A stretch of DNA of 64,000 nt from a virus, in IMG/VR virus record IMGVR_UViG_3300025400_000011, positions 1-64,000 of that record; one strand, given 5' to 3'. A model generated the notes under the pieces. That model searched no databases, was not told the DNA's origin, and was given only the letters and a program-made list of their open reading frames with translations. The position numbers and the translations under genes are program-made. Below are positions 17,796-26,246 of this stretch, piece after piece (within the stretch, counting starts at the first letter, position 1; each line of letters begins with the position of its first letter).

Positions 17796-18326
17796 TTAAT
17801 ACTTACTATCAAAATATTGGAATGCTAAAGTAACCGGAACCTTAGCTACAGTTGTACCTGCATCAGATACATTATATTCCATACTACCTATTAAAACTGG
17901 ATACACTCCGTACAGAGTAAAAGCTTTTTTTGTAGAACCTTTATCATCGTTTATTGTTATTTCTAGGTTACAGTTACCAAAACCTAAGTTACCACCACCA
18001 TAATTATTTGTAAACTTGTATGTTGCTTCACTCCAAGTGTCAAAGAGCCTTCTAATTTTTAATTTTTCATCTGAAAAAAAGTTTACTTTCCAGCTTTCAT
18101 TCTCCGGAAAAGAAGTATTGGTTGGAACCACAAAATCAAAAGCTTTGTACGGTACTTTTGTTGTATTTGTCTTTCTTGAGGGTATAGTAAGAGATTCTAC
18201 ATACAGCCATTGTTTAGCATTAAAACTTACCAAGCTTGGCGGACCTTGAAGATCAGTCACTTGGAAGCTATATTTTTTGCCGAATCCAAAATCTTGAACT
18301 GCAGTATTAAAATCCTGTAATGCCAT
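17796..18326 (-). CDS. Tail tube protein paralogue (gp19-like)
   Basis: The 176-aa protein is close in length to the major tube protein. It has DFGFGKKYSFQVTDL, ESLTIPSRKT, YKAFDFVVPTNTSF, WKVNFFSDEKLKIRRLFDTW and a C-terminal MEYNVSDAGTTVAKVPVTLAF strand pair, all gp19-type elements. The gene is separated from the major tube gene by a terminator (18350-18376), so it needs its own promoter; TAAGTATT stands just before its ATG. It is likely a minor tube component or initiator ring. Confidence 0.75.
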   Translation of the reverse strand: MALQDFNTAVQDFGFGKKYSFQVTDLQGPPSLVSFNAKQWLYVESLTIPSRKTNTTKVPYKAFDFVVPTNTSFPENESWKVNFFSDEKLKIRRLFDTWSEATYKFTNNYGGGNLGFGNCNLEITINDDKGSTKKAFTLYGVYPVLIGSMEYNVSDAGTTVAKVPVTLAFQYFDSKY

Positions 18327-18349
18327 ACTAATACTTAAGCTTAGAACAA

Positions 18350-18376
18350 TAAAAAACCCGACTTTGCAGTCGGGTT
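18350..18376 (-). terminator. Intrinsic terminator after the major tail tube gene
   Basis: A perfect nine-base stem (AACCCGACT / AGTCGGGTT) closes a TTGC loop. Read on the minus strand it is followed by a run of T (A run at 18350-18356). It lies between the major tube gene and its downstream paralogue. Confidence 0.9.
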
Positions 18377-18395
18377 AATAACAAATAACTACTGA

Positions 18396-18917
18396 TTAAC
18401 CTCTTGTCCAGTAGTGATATGCTAATGTAGCAGTAAACGTTAAAGGTTTACCAGTACCAGCAGTATCATACTTTAGTTCACCGAGCTTTTGTACATATGC
18501 TCCGTATAGGTTAAAAATGTTAAGAACATTGAGTTTATCGTCTACTTGATGTAGTTGGATAAGAGATTCAGGACCTCTTACTGATAAGTCACCTGTGCTT
18601 GTAGCATCATTGAATACTTGACCTCTTTGCCAATCTTCAAGTTTGTTACGAAGAACGTTAGCTTTATCAGCACGGAACTCAATATTCCATCCATTGCTTC
18701 CTGGGTACTTTACAGTGCCTGGGAAGTTAAAATCTAGACCCATATAAGTAGCTGTTTGGTTTTGAATGTCTCTAGAAGGTAGTGTAGCAGTAGTAATGTA
18801 AACGAAATCGTCTTCGTTGAACGTGTTATTACCGATAGAAACTACCCGTAACATGTAGTCACGTGCAAAGTCTCTTTGCTGTGCTACTCTATAGAAGTCT
18901 TGTATTGTTTGTGACAT
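18396..18917 (-). CDS. Major tail tube protein (T4 gp19-like)
   Basis: The 173-aa protein starts MSQTIQDFYRVAQQRDFARDYMLRV and has TATLPSRDIQN, YMGLDFNFPGTVKYPG, WNIEFRADKANVLRNKLEDW and KLGELKYDTAGTGKPLTFTATL, the full gp19 fold succession. It polymerises into hexameric rings inside the sheath. It follows the sheath gene directly, as in T4, has its own CATAAATA element (18924-18931) and a strong terminator after it, which fits a highly expressed monocistronic or two-gene transcript. I choose it over its paralogues as the main tube because of this position and the terminator. Confidence 0.88.
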   Translation of the reverse strand: MSQTIQDFYRVAQQRDFARDYMLRVVSIGNNTFNEDDFVYITTATLPSRDIQNQTATYMGLDFNFPGTVKYPGSNGWNIEFRADKANVLRNKLEDWQRGQVFNDATSTGDLSVRGPESLIQLHQVDDKLNVLNIFNLYGAYVQKLGELKYDTAGTGKPLTFTATLAYHYWTRG

Positions 18918-18923
18918 ATTAAA

Positions 18924-18931
18924 TATTTATG
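18924..18931 (-). promoter_or_regulatory. Late-promoter-like element CATAAATA
   Basis: The minus strand reads CATAAATATTTAATATG, so the element ends six bases before the ATG of the major tail tube gene. It differs from TATAAATA at one base. Confidence 0.5.
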
Positions 18932-18937
18932 TTAAGG

Positions 18938-21271
18938 TTATTGTAATAACTCTTGGAAGTTCTGAGATGTCTTAGTAGCATAGAAGTTTACTAAGATAAA
19001 CTCTGCAGTACGAACTGGTTTAATGTAGATATCTACTACAAGTGAGTTGTCATCAACAACACTAGGTGTGTTGTTAGTAGAGTTACATACGATTAAGTAG
19101 TCGTAAATGCCTTGAGTATTCTTAGCTAACTTAAATACGGGGTCGATTGTGTTTACTAAGCGATTCTGTGTAAATGTTGTGTTTGGTTCAAATACAAAGC
19201 TTCTGCTTGTATTAAGAACTGATTTCTCTAAGAAGAGGAATAAACGACGAACATTAATACGATCAAATGCACTTGGTGTAGCTAATAATGTCTTTTGACC
19301 TTGTATTGAGAAGCCAGAACCAGGGAAGTTTACTACTGGGTTAACCGAGATCTTATAAAGTAAATCGCGTTGTTTTTGATTTGGGTTAACAGCAATGTCA
19401 ACAATACCGTTAATAACACCACGACTTAAACCAGCTGGTGCAGCCCATGGATAAGCAACTGAATCGTTAGTTGTGTATAACGCAGAAGCAAAACCAGAGA
19501 ATGGTAACCATGTTGGCTTGTTAGTAAATGAATCTTGTATTAAGACCCAGTTACCATAAGTTGCAGCATAACTTGAGTTTGTACCAGAATAAAGATTACG
19601 TAAAGGCCAGTAAACGTTTTGTGAGAAGTTCTTAGACTTGTCGCTTAATATTTTATAGTTAATACCTTGTACAAATACTTGACGTAATGGGTCAGAAATA
19701 AAGATACAATCTTTACGAGTATTTGTTGTGAAGTTAACGAACTTGCTTGTAATGTTGCTCCAAGCTATTGTATAAGGATTTGCTGAAGCATTATAAGTAC
19801 CATCTGACTTTGATAAGTTAGTTAAAGCAGCTTGTACAGTTGTATCAAATAATGTATCGTCAAATGTGCCGGAAAGTTGGCAAGTACCGCCTGCAATAGT
19901 TGAAAGACCTGCATCAACTACAACGTCAATGTTTACTGTATCAGCATTTGCAGCTAGCTCTAAAGCATTGTCTAACTTTGCACCAATATCACCGATAACT
20001 TTGTTATTAGTTGTATCTAATGTAGGAGCATAAACACCTAATGGGAATAACTTATCAGCTACCTGCCACCCTTTTGTAGCTAGTGAAGCTTCAGTTGAGT
20101 AAAGATCTGTATTAATAACTCTTACTGATTTTTGTGCATTACCGTTATTGTCTAACCAAGTAAGTTGGTTTGAAATATTTGGGTTAACGTAAACTGTTAA
20201 GTTCTTTGAAGCGTTGTTAACAACTGTCTGTATAAAGTCGTTCTTAGGAGCACCACCGTTAACATCTTGTACAGTACGGTTAGAATAGAACGATGTTGCG
20301 TAACCTTCTACTAAGTTATAAGTTAACTGTAATGGGTTAGCAGCAAAAGGTGAAGTCTTGATCTTAAATAGTGATAAGATACCTAAATCGTTAAACTCGT
20401 TGCTTGTACCGTTAATGTTAGCAATATCGTATGAAGGAATATTTTCAACAATATGAGAAAGACTTACATTAGGGTCTGTATTTGTAGCAGATAACTGGAA
20501 GTCTAAACGGCTACTTGGTATAACTTGATACTGATGGGTACCAGTACCTACTGTTGGGTCAAAGTATGTTGTATCGCTTACAATAGTATAGATGTTGTTG
20601 ATTTCGTTAAAATTAGATGTAGGATTTAAACCTGTGTTATCTGCTAAGTTAACGTATAAACCTTCAAACTTTTCATTAATGGTTGTTTGAGCTTCGTTAA
20701 GCACAATCATACCTACACCGTTGCTGTTTAAATCTGAGAACTGATGTATTGTTGGGCATGAACCCCCACCAAGTGCTGACCATTGTACTGTGTTTTGCTT
20801 TAACTGAGTGTATTCAGATTGAGTTAAAGTAATAAGAGAAGGGGCACCGAAGTAATATGTTGAAGCTGCTGAAAGAGCTAATGTACCACCTGCACCAGTT
20901 GCTGTCGATACTGATTCACCTGCTGAAAGAGGTAATACTGGAAATACTAAAGCACTATACTTGTTAGAAACGTAACCCTCACCCATATCATCACCATAAG
21001 GTAAACGATAGACGTTTACTTGTGCGTTTGTACCACCTGTAAACTGTTGTTGTACGGAATAATAGAAATAACGTTCAGCTGCATTAGTTGGTGTACCAAA
21101 AATATTTTGGAAATCGTTACCAGATGTTAATGTTAAAATCTCATTAGCTGGTCCTTGAGCTGCAAACCCTGCGATAAATACGCTAGTTCCGTTTGGAGCT
21201 GTTGTTGTTTGGCTTAGATCTATCTCATTAATCTGTACACCAGGGGATTGTATTGAACGTAAAGTTGCCAT
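18938..21271 (-). CDS. Tail sheath protein (T4 gp18-like)
   Basis: The 777-aa protein opens with SIQSPGVQINEIDLSQ and GTSVFIAGFAAQGPANE, the sheath N-terminal strand and first domain, and closes with NVRRLFLFLEKSVLNTSRSFVFEPN, NTIDPVFKLAKNTQGIYDY and VDIYIKPVRTAEFILVNFYAT. These are the conserved sheath core, including the C-terminal strand that joins neighbouring subunits. The central several hundred residues are variable, as is usual for protruding domains. It contracts to drive the tube through the envelope. A CTAAATA element lies 15 bases before its start. Confidence 0.95.
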   Translation of the reverse strand: MATLRSIQSPGVQINEIDLSQTTTAPNGTSVFIAGFAAQGPANEILTLTSGNDFQNIFGTPTNAAERYFYYSVQQQFTGGTNAQVNVYRLPYGDDMGEGYVSNKYSALVFPVLPLSAGESVSTATGAGGTLALSAASTYYFGAPSLITLTQSEYTQLKQNTVQWSALGGGSCPTIHQFSDLNSNGVGMIVLNEAQTTINEKFEGLYVNLADNTGLNPTSNFNEINNIYTIVSDTTYFDPTVGTGTHQYQVIPSSRLDFQLSATNTDPNVSLSHIVENIPSYDIANINGTSNEFNDLGILSLFKIKTSPFAANPLQLTYNLVEGYATSFYSNRTVQDVNGGAPKNDFIQTVVNNASKNLTVYVNPNISNQLTWLDNNGNAQKSVRVINTDLYSTEASLATKGWQVADKLFPLGVYAPTLDTTNNKVIGDIGAKLDNALELAANADTVNIDVVVDAGLSTIAGGTCQLSGTFDDTLFDTTVQAALTNLSKSDGTYNASANPYTIAWSNITSKFVNFTTNTRKDCIFISDPLRQVFVQGINYKILSDKSKNFSQNVYWPLRNLYSGTNSSYAATYGNWVLIQDSFTNKPTWLPFSGFASALYTTNDSVAYPWAAPAGLSRGVINGIVDIAVNPNQKQRDLLYKISVNPVVNFPGSGFSIQGQKTLLATPSAFDRINVRRLFLFLEKSVLNTSRSFVFEPNTTFTQNRLVNTIDPVFKLAKNTQGIYDYLIVCNSTNNTPSVVDDNSLVVDIYIKPVRTAEFILVNFYATKTSQNFQELLQ

Positions 21272-21276
21272 AGTAG

Positions 21277-21293
21277 TATTTACTATTATTTAG
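21277..21293 (-). promoter_or_regulatory. Late-promoter-like elements upstream of the sheath gene
   Basis: The minus strand carries CTAAATA (21287-21293) and GTAAATA (21277-21283) in tandem just upstream of the sheath ATG at 21271. CTAAATA is the form known for T4-like cyanophage late promoters. Confidence 0.5.
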
Positions 21294-21301
21294 GCTTTTC
21301 C

Positions 21302-21316
21302 GCGAGAAAACCTCGC
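21302..21316 (-). other. Short GC hairpin between tail genes
   Basis: GCGAG and CTCGC form a five-base stem in an otherwise AT-rich gap after the 212-aa gene. There is no T run on the minus strand, so it may be a weak terminator or an RNA-stability hairpin. Confidence 0.4.
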
Positions 21317-21321
21317 AAGTT

Positions 21322-21960
21322 TTAGAGTAATTCTGCTGTTAGCTGACTGAATGAGAACGAGAACGAAGCCTCTAACTGGTCAGGATCTCTATAATTATAA
21401 GCTATGCCTGTTAGACTTGTTATGTATGCTTTGAAGTAAGTCCAACGGATTTTCTTATTGTTGTATTCATCAAGACCTTCAACAACGATGGTAGTTTGGT
21501 ATGGTTGTAGATTTGTTAAGCCTTGATACCTCGTCAAACCATCTGCTGTTCCGTAACCGAGTTGTGTTAAGTTATCTGGATCTAGTGTGCTTGTTTGAGC
21601 ACCGTTTATATAATCCAACCATTTCCATAAAACCCACCAGTTATTGAATCCGTTATCAACTGTAAAGTTTATAGTAATGTCTTGGTACTTTTCACGTTTA
21701 CCTGATGTAACACTTAAAGATTGACCAGCAAAAGGTAAATCAGCTGAGTTAATAGTAGTTTGTGGTACCACAGTACCGTAAACCGAATACTGTAAAGAAT
21801 CCAATGATACCTTTTCTGAGTTTCTACCTTGTGGGTCTAATATATTAAGCTGTTTTAATGAATCTGGTAGATTCAGAGTTAACAAGAATTTATCTTTTCT
21901 ACTCTTATTAAGAATAGATTGCTGAGGTACTGCAGTTGGGTTTATTGAAGGTAGGCTCAT
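21322..21960 (-). CDS. Tail-tube-like protein, divergent (possible tail terminator or completion)
   Basis: The 212-aa protein has DKFLLTLNLPDSLK, a loop, VVPQTTINSADLPFAGQSL, a GKREKYQDITINFTVDNGFNNWWVLWKWLDY helix-strand unit and a final YNYRDPDQLEASFSFSFSQL. The strand, P-turn, helix with WW, and final antiparallel strands echo gp19-fold proteins, and the final segment resembles Y-x-x-R-D-x-x-x-x-x-x-S-F-S-F of tube relatives. It precedes the sheath gene. I infer a tail terminator, connector or tube-like ring. Its start overlaps the nucleotidyltransferase stop (ATGA). Confidence 0.6.
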   Translation of the reverse strand: MSLPSINPTAVPQQSILNKSRKDKFLLTLNLPDSLKQLNILDPQGRNSEKVSLDSLQYSVYGTVVPQTTINSADLPFAGQSLSVTSGKREKYQDITINFTVDNGFNNWWVLWKWLDYINGAQTSTLDPDNLTQLGYGTADGLTRYQGLTNLQPYQTTIVVEGLDEYNNKKIRWTYFKAYITSLTGIAYNYRDPDQLEASFSFSFSQLTAELL

Positions 21961-23039
21961 TTTTTGTGGACGTAATACCTATTTACTAAAGGATCTAGAC
22001 CTAATACAATACCACTAGTACTAATGCCGCGTGGTTCTTTGTGCACTTTTTCCATACTCAATCCATAATAATAAGCAATAGCTTGTGCGGTTTGAGGTAT
22101 GATATATGTCTTACCTTTTGTTTTCTTTTTTAAGTTTTCTATTTCTTTAAAAGGTGACTCTGGTTCTCTATGTACTTTAGCAATAGGACTCAACGAACCT
22201 TTCGTATTTGGGTTAGTTATTTTTCTTGCACCGTTAAGACTCATACCGTCTTTTTGTGCATGGTTAGGACCTCTACTACCTTTACCGCCTGGTGCCATAC
22301 TAAACCCACCCATAAACGTTTTAAAGTTACCACCTTTAGTTTCTTGTTTTAAAGACAACTCACTATCTTTTTTGTTTATCACTCCCTGTAAAAGTCTTTC
22401 TATATCACCAGCACGTCTTAGTTCTTTATATGCTAAGTTTTCTACAGAGAACTCTCCAGCACGTTCAAGTCCGGCAGCTCTTGTTTTTAATATTTTATCT
22501 TTTATATTCTCTGCACACTCTACATCACACTTGTCGCTTAAAGCATGTTCAATAGAACTACGCATTGCTTCTACTTTAGCTATAACCTCCTTTTCATTAG
22601 CTGGTTTAACCTTACTTGGTGCAACCAACCAACTATCATCTTTTATAGAGTATACACCAGTAGCGTAATGTTTTTCGTTCCTGTCTTGTATATAAGCTTC
22701 TACATCATAGCCTTTTATTTTAATGCTGTGGGCACTATTCCATACCGTTCTTTTTGCTTTAAAATAATCTTTAAGAAGTTCTTTATCTTGTTTATATAGA
22801 TCAAGATCGGTAATAATGTGTAAATCAATATCACTATAAGGGGTGTAGTTATAGTTAGCTAAAGAACCGGTAAATGTTATATCTTCCACATCTACTGTCA
22901 GTTCTATAGACTCTAAAAATGCTTCGGCGACTTCTAATAGTTTTTCTTTTATTTCAGGTCTAAGCTTACCATGTTCCCATATCTCTGGATTGAGTTTATC
23001 ATGATATTCTAAAGTAAGCCTGTTCTCTAAAGGTAACAT
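21957..23039 (-). CDS. Nucleotidyltransferase-fold protein
   Basis: I start at the ATG at 23039 (MLPLENRLTLEYHD), giving 360 aa; a TTG three codons earlier is possible. Residues 58-72 read GSLANYNYTPYSDID, the pol-beta-type nucleotidyltransferase signature G-S ... D-x-D (Asp70, Asp72), with a third acidic position near Asp111 in YDVEAYI. The reaction would be transfer of a nucleotide to a protein, RNA or small molecule; the target is unknown. The C-terminal third is basic with MGGFSMAPGGKGSRG. Such genes occur near terminase or structural genes in T4-like marine phages. GTAAATA lies before the start. Confidence 0.75.
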   Translation of the reverse strand: MLPLENRLTLEYHDKLNPEIWEHGKLRPEIKEKLLEVAEAFLESIELTVDVEDITFTGSLANYNYTPYSDIDLHIITDLDLYKQDKELLKDYFKAKRTVWNSAHSIKIKGYDVEAYIQDRNEKHYATGVYSIKDDSWLVAPSKVKPANEKEVIAKVEAMRSSIEHALSDKCDVECAENIKDKILKTRAAGLERAGEFSVENLAYKELRRAGDIERLLQGVINKKDSELSLKQETKGGNFKTFMGGFSMAPGGKGSRGPNHAQKDGMSLNGARKITNPNTKGSLSPIAKVHREPESPFKEIENLKKKTKGKTYIIPQTAQAIAYYYGLSMEKVHKEPRGISTSGIVLGLDPLVNRYYVHKK

Positions 23040-23055
23040 ATTATACAAATATTTA

Positions 23056-23664
23056 CTATGTTGTAAGCTCTTCTTCTATAGCAGCTAAAATCGTATTATT
23101 ACCCTTTTCTGAAAAATGATTGATAATTCCTCTTTCTTTTTTGAATAACTCACAAAAGTTTAATACTTTATCTTCTTTAATAAACTTATCTAGTATATCA
23201 AGATTGGATACTACTAAGACTTTTTTATTTTTTAGAATATAGTTAATCTCTTTTCTTAATAATGCATATGTTGTTTCGTAATAATCTTTATCGTAATGTT
23301 GTAAAAAGAAGTTATAAGCTGCTTTTAACGAACGATTGAACAGATTAACCAACTTATTATTATGATACTCTATATCTGTAAAAATTAAATCTGCGTCTTT
23401 ATGTAAACTATCTTTACTATGTACGGGGTGCTTTACAGTCGGGACCCTATATGGACTGGTATGAGATATTATAACCCAGTCAAATGTTTCTAAGTTTTTT
23501 ACAGCTAATAACTGTTTGTATATTTTATACTCACTGACTCCTGCTTGGGCAATATTAGTCACGTCGTGTTTTTTAGCCAATAAAGTAGGCCAGCCTGAAT
23601 AGCTTTTATATTTAACAGACCAATCTGCAGCAAAACTATCACCGAGTATTAAGATCTTACTCAT
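23056..23664 (-). CDS. SGNH/GDSL-hydrolase-like protein
   Basis: I start at MSKILILGDSFAADW (ATG at 23664), which overlaps the upstream stop as TAATG; a GGAGAG sequence just before it is one of the few Shine-Dalgarno-like sites in the window. The 202-aa protein has block I GDSF with Ser10, a WVIISHTSPYR segment, and NHFSEKGNNTI near the C-terminus supplying the His. It is likely an esterase or deacetylase of glycans, or an inactive structural relative. It is the second gene of the block that leads into the tail operon. Confidence 0.72.
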   Translation of the reverse strand: MSKILILGDSFAADWSVKYKSYSGWPTLLAKKHDVTNIAQAGVSEYKIYKQLLAVKNLETFDWVIISHTSPYRVPTVKHPVHSKDSLHKDADLIFTDIEYHNNKLVNLFNRSLKAAYNFFLQHYDKDYYETTYALLRKEINYILKNKKVLVVSNLDILDKFIKEDKVLNFCELFKKERGIINHFSEKGNNTILAAIEEELTT

Positions 23665-24356
23665 TAAGCTCTCCAAGAGATCTTTTTCTGGCTATCTGTA
23701 GGAATACCTAAGAAAGCACATTTCCAATCTCCTTGTGCAAATAAATCTAAATGCGCCCATTGCTCTTTACGTTTTAGCATTTGTTTTGCTACATCGTTCC
23801 AATCAGTAGTTAAGAATATGTTTTCTACTCTTTCTCTTCTAGCTTCAATATCGTCAAAAAAGAACTCATCGTGCTCATAATGTATTACTTCCATTACGTT
23901 ACCTTCCCTGTCTGCATAATCTACTGAAAAATCTATACCCCACTTCGGTCTCAACTTAATAAGCTTGTATAGTTGTACATTATAAGATACCCACTCATTG
24001 AGTTGTTCTAATGCACCCTTAGCAAACGCTCTACGTTCAAACAATAAACTATGGTTCAAATAAGCACCTTCAAATGGTGTTTCTGCTCCTTCTAACGGTA
24101 CTGGATCCTTAACTATCCACGGCCTTTTTAAACAAGTTTGATCTTCATAATGTTTAGAGAGTTCTTCTCCACTAGCATCTGCAAAATACTGTTCAAGAGT
24201 AGTCATCACATAACCTTCTTGATCAAACAACTCTAAAAGTTCTGGACCAGGGTAAATAACCTGACCACCCGCTGTAGGAAACTTAATAAAGGCTTTTAAA
24301 GGTGTTTCCCAATAACCCACTGGATTAAACTTATTACCTGATAGCTTTATGTTCAT
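23664..24356 (-). CDS. Conserved phage protein of unknown function, 230 aa
   Basis: I do not recognise a named family. The protein is alpha/beta and rich in Glu, Trp and aromatic residues: LRPKWGIDFSVDYADREGNVMEVIHYEHDEFFFDDIEARRE suggests a beta hairpin and a conserved acidic helix, and WKCAFLGIPTDSQKK closes the chain. Proteins with this KPKWGxDFSxDY-like pattern appear in T4-like environmental phages. It is the promoter-proximal gene of the minus-strand tail block, divergent from terL with 48 bases between the two start codons. No membrane segment or signal is seen. Confidence 0.6.
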   Translation of the reverse strand: MNIKLSGNKFNPVGYWETPLKAFIKFPTAGGQVIYPGPELLELFDQEGYVMTTLEQYFADASGEELSKHYEDQTCLKRPWIVKDPVPLEGAETPFEGAYLNHSLLFERRAFAKGALEQLNEWVSYNVQLYKLIKLRPKWGIDFSVDYADREGNVMEVIHYEHDEFFFDDIEARRERVENIFLTTDWNDVAKQMLKRKEQWAHLDLFAQGDWKCAFLGIPTDSQKKISWRA

Positions 24357-24393
24357 GAAAATAACTTACCAGTGTATATTGGTATATCCATAG

Positions 24394-24401
24394 TAAGTAT
24401 T
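24394..24401 (+). promoter_or_regulatory. Start-proximal element TAAGTATT before terL
   Basis: The sequence TAAGTATTAATATG places this element three bases before the terL ATG. It is the same as the element at the 17794 start and related to NTAAATA late elements; there is no Shine-Dalgarno sequence. Confidence 0.45.
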
Positions 24402-24404
24402 AAT

Positions 24405-26198
24405 ATGCCAAAAGCACCCAGAGAGTCTTTTTATTTAGGTAATAAAAACTTACCTGTGCCGGAGACTCAGTTTAACTGGACACCGGAAATGGTGGAAGAC
24501 TTGGAGCGTGCACGCAAGTCTATATTACACTTTTCTCGCTTTTTTTATATTGTTAATCTTGATGAAGGTAAACAACCTATCAAACTTTATACATACCAAA
24601 AACGTATATTAAAAGCCCTGGTAGAAAACAGATTTAACGTTGTACTAGCTTCTAGACAGATTGGTAAAACGACCATCTTAACTATATTTGCTTTGTGGAT
24701 GGTTTGCTTTAATGATGACTTTCGAGTACTGTTAATTGCAAATAAAGAAACAACTGCTATTAATATTTTTAAACGTATTCGTTTAGCATACGAAATGTTG
24801 CCAAACTATATGAAACCTGGCGTAATAGAGTATGCTAAAACAGGTTTAGTATTAGCAAATGGTTCTTCCATTGGTATTAGTACCACCACATCTGATGCTG
24901 CCAGAGGTGAATCTATTAACTGTCTACTCATTGACGAAGCTGCATTTATTCCGCCAGAGTTTATGGACGACTTTTGGGAATCAGTATTTCCTGTTATTTC
25001 TTCATCTAAAAAGTCTAAAATTTTTATGCTATCTACACCTAACGGTGTAGGTAATCTTTTCTTTAACACATATACTGATGCTATTGCAAATAAAAATGGT
25101 TGGCACGCTGAACGAGTAGATTGGTGGGAGGTTCCAGGTAGAGATGAACAATGGAAAGAACAAACTGCTAGAGCACTAGGTTCAGTGGAAGCTTTTAATC
25201 AAGAATACGGTAATGAGTTTAGAGCGGCTGGTGAAAACATTTTCGATAAAAACCAGCTAGATGAACTCATTGCTAGTGCACCTGAACCAATATATGAAGA
25301 TGATGATGGTAACTTTAAAATATATAAAGACCACATTGACGGGCATTACTATAGTATAGGGGTTGACGTTGGAGAAGGTATAGGTAGAGCTAACTCTGTT
25401 ATACAAATAGTGGATGTAACAGATTTAACTAACATAGAACAAGTAGCTACATACTCTAATAATAAACTGGACCCATTTAACTTTGCTGGGAAGCTCGTAG
25501 AAATAGCCGGTCAATGGGGTAACCCGCCATTATTAGTAGAACGCAACAACTGCGGTGCTTCAGTAGTAGATGCACTAGTCAATACTCATCAGTATCCTAA
25601 TATAGTAAAGTATACCCCAAGTATGGGTTCGTTCACTGAAAAGGTAGAGAAGGATAATCGTTTAGGTGTCTATTCTCATACCAATAGTAAGTTTAACTCC
25701 ATGTCCAACTTTAGATACTGGATGAACGTATTAAGGTGTGTTAAGATATACGATAAACCAACTATTGAAGAGTTTAAAACATATATACGTCAAGATAATG
25801 GAGTGTGGAAAAAACAATCAGACAAGTACTTGGATGATAGAGTAGAAGCTCTTATATGGGCAATGTTCATATTAGAGCCTAAAGTAGTCGAACAGTTTTA
25901 TGAAGTAGCTCAGCAAGATGCTAATGGTAAGCCGCTTAAAATGTTACCAAATAACTGGGATCCATTTGTAGTTAGTGCACCAAAGCCTTCTGAAATGTAC
26001 AGAAAGTACGGACAAAAACAAGACGATGGTATTATAGCTCGTAATCCAGTTGTTATTTCTTATCAACAAAATCAAACAAATGCTGATTTGGATGAGCTAT
26101 TTGACCAGGGATGGAGAGTACCAAATGGTAGTCCAGCTGCTGGCATGTTAGATAAGCGTTTCCTTACACCAGTTGGGCACCCTTATAAACGTCCATAA
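24405..26198 (+). CDS. terL: Terminase large subunit (T4 gp17-like)
   Basis: I start at the ATG at 24405 (MPKAPRESFYLG), next to the TAAGTATT element, rather than the GTG eleven codons upstream. The 597-aa protein has the Walker A variant SRQIGKTT (83-90), Walker B LLIDE (174-178), motif III STPNG (210-214), and the RNase H-like nuclease residues Asp321 (GVDVGEG), Glu379 (VERNN) and Asp478 (DDRVEALIWA). It pumps DNA into the prohead and cuts concatemers. No intein or intron is seen. It is the only plus-strand gene between 6117 and 27286. Confidence 0.97.
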   Translation: MPKAPRESFYLGNKNLPVPETQFNWTPEMVEDLERARKSILHFSRFFYIVNLDEGKQPIKLYTYQKRILKALVENRFNVVLASRQIGKTTILTIFALWMVCFNDDFRVLLIANKETTAINIFKRIRLAYEMLPNYMKPGVIEYAKTGLVLANGSSIGISTTTSDAARGESINCLLIDEAAFIPPEFMDDFWESVFPVISSSKKSKIFMLSTPNGVGNLFFNTYTDAIANKNGWHAERVDWWEVPGRDEQWKEQTARALGSVEAFNQEYGNEFRAAGENIFDKNQLDELIASAPEPIYEDDDGNFKIYKDHIDGHYYSIGVDVGEGIGRANSVIQIVDVTDLTNIEQVATYSNNKLDPFNFAGKLVEIAGQWGNPPLLVERNNCGASVVDALVNTHQYPNIVKYTPSMGSFTEKVEKDNRLGVYSHTNSKFNSMSNFRYWMNVLRCVKIYDKPTIEEFKTYIRQDNGVWKKQSDKYLDDRVEALIWAMFILEPKVVEQFYEVAQQDANGKPLKMLPNNWDPFVVSAPKPSEMYRKYGQKQDDGIIARNPVVISYQQNQTNADLDELFDQGWRVPNGSPAAGMLDKRFLTPVGHPYKRP

Positions 26199-26224
26199 AA
26201 AAAGCCCTTATTGCTAAGGGCTTT
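26197..26224 (-). terminator. Terminator between terL and the convergent acidic gene
   Basis: A perfect ten-base stem (AAAGCCCTTA / TAAGGGCTTT) closes a TTGC loop right after the terL stop. The A run at 26197-26203 gives a T run on the minus strand, so it should end the minus-strand gene efficiently and may also act on terL. Confidence 0.9.
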
Positions 26225-26246
26225 GTGAATGTCTATGCCTTAAAAC

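Noticed and set aside
17795-17812. Upstream TTG start for the tube paralogue
   Set aside because: It would overlap the preceding gene. The ATG at 17794 follows that gene's stop by one base and matches the start of the major tube protein.
22099-22668. A 189-aa plus-strand open frame opposite the nucleotidyltransferase gene
   Set aside because: The minus-strand gene has the clear family motif and operon context. The plus-strand frame is a low-complexity hydrophobic shadow.
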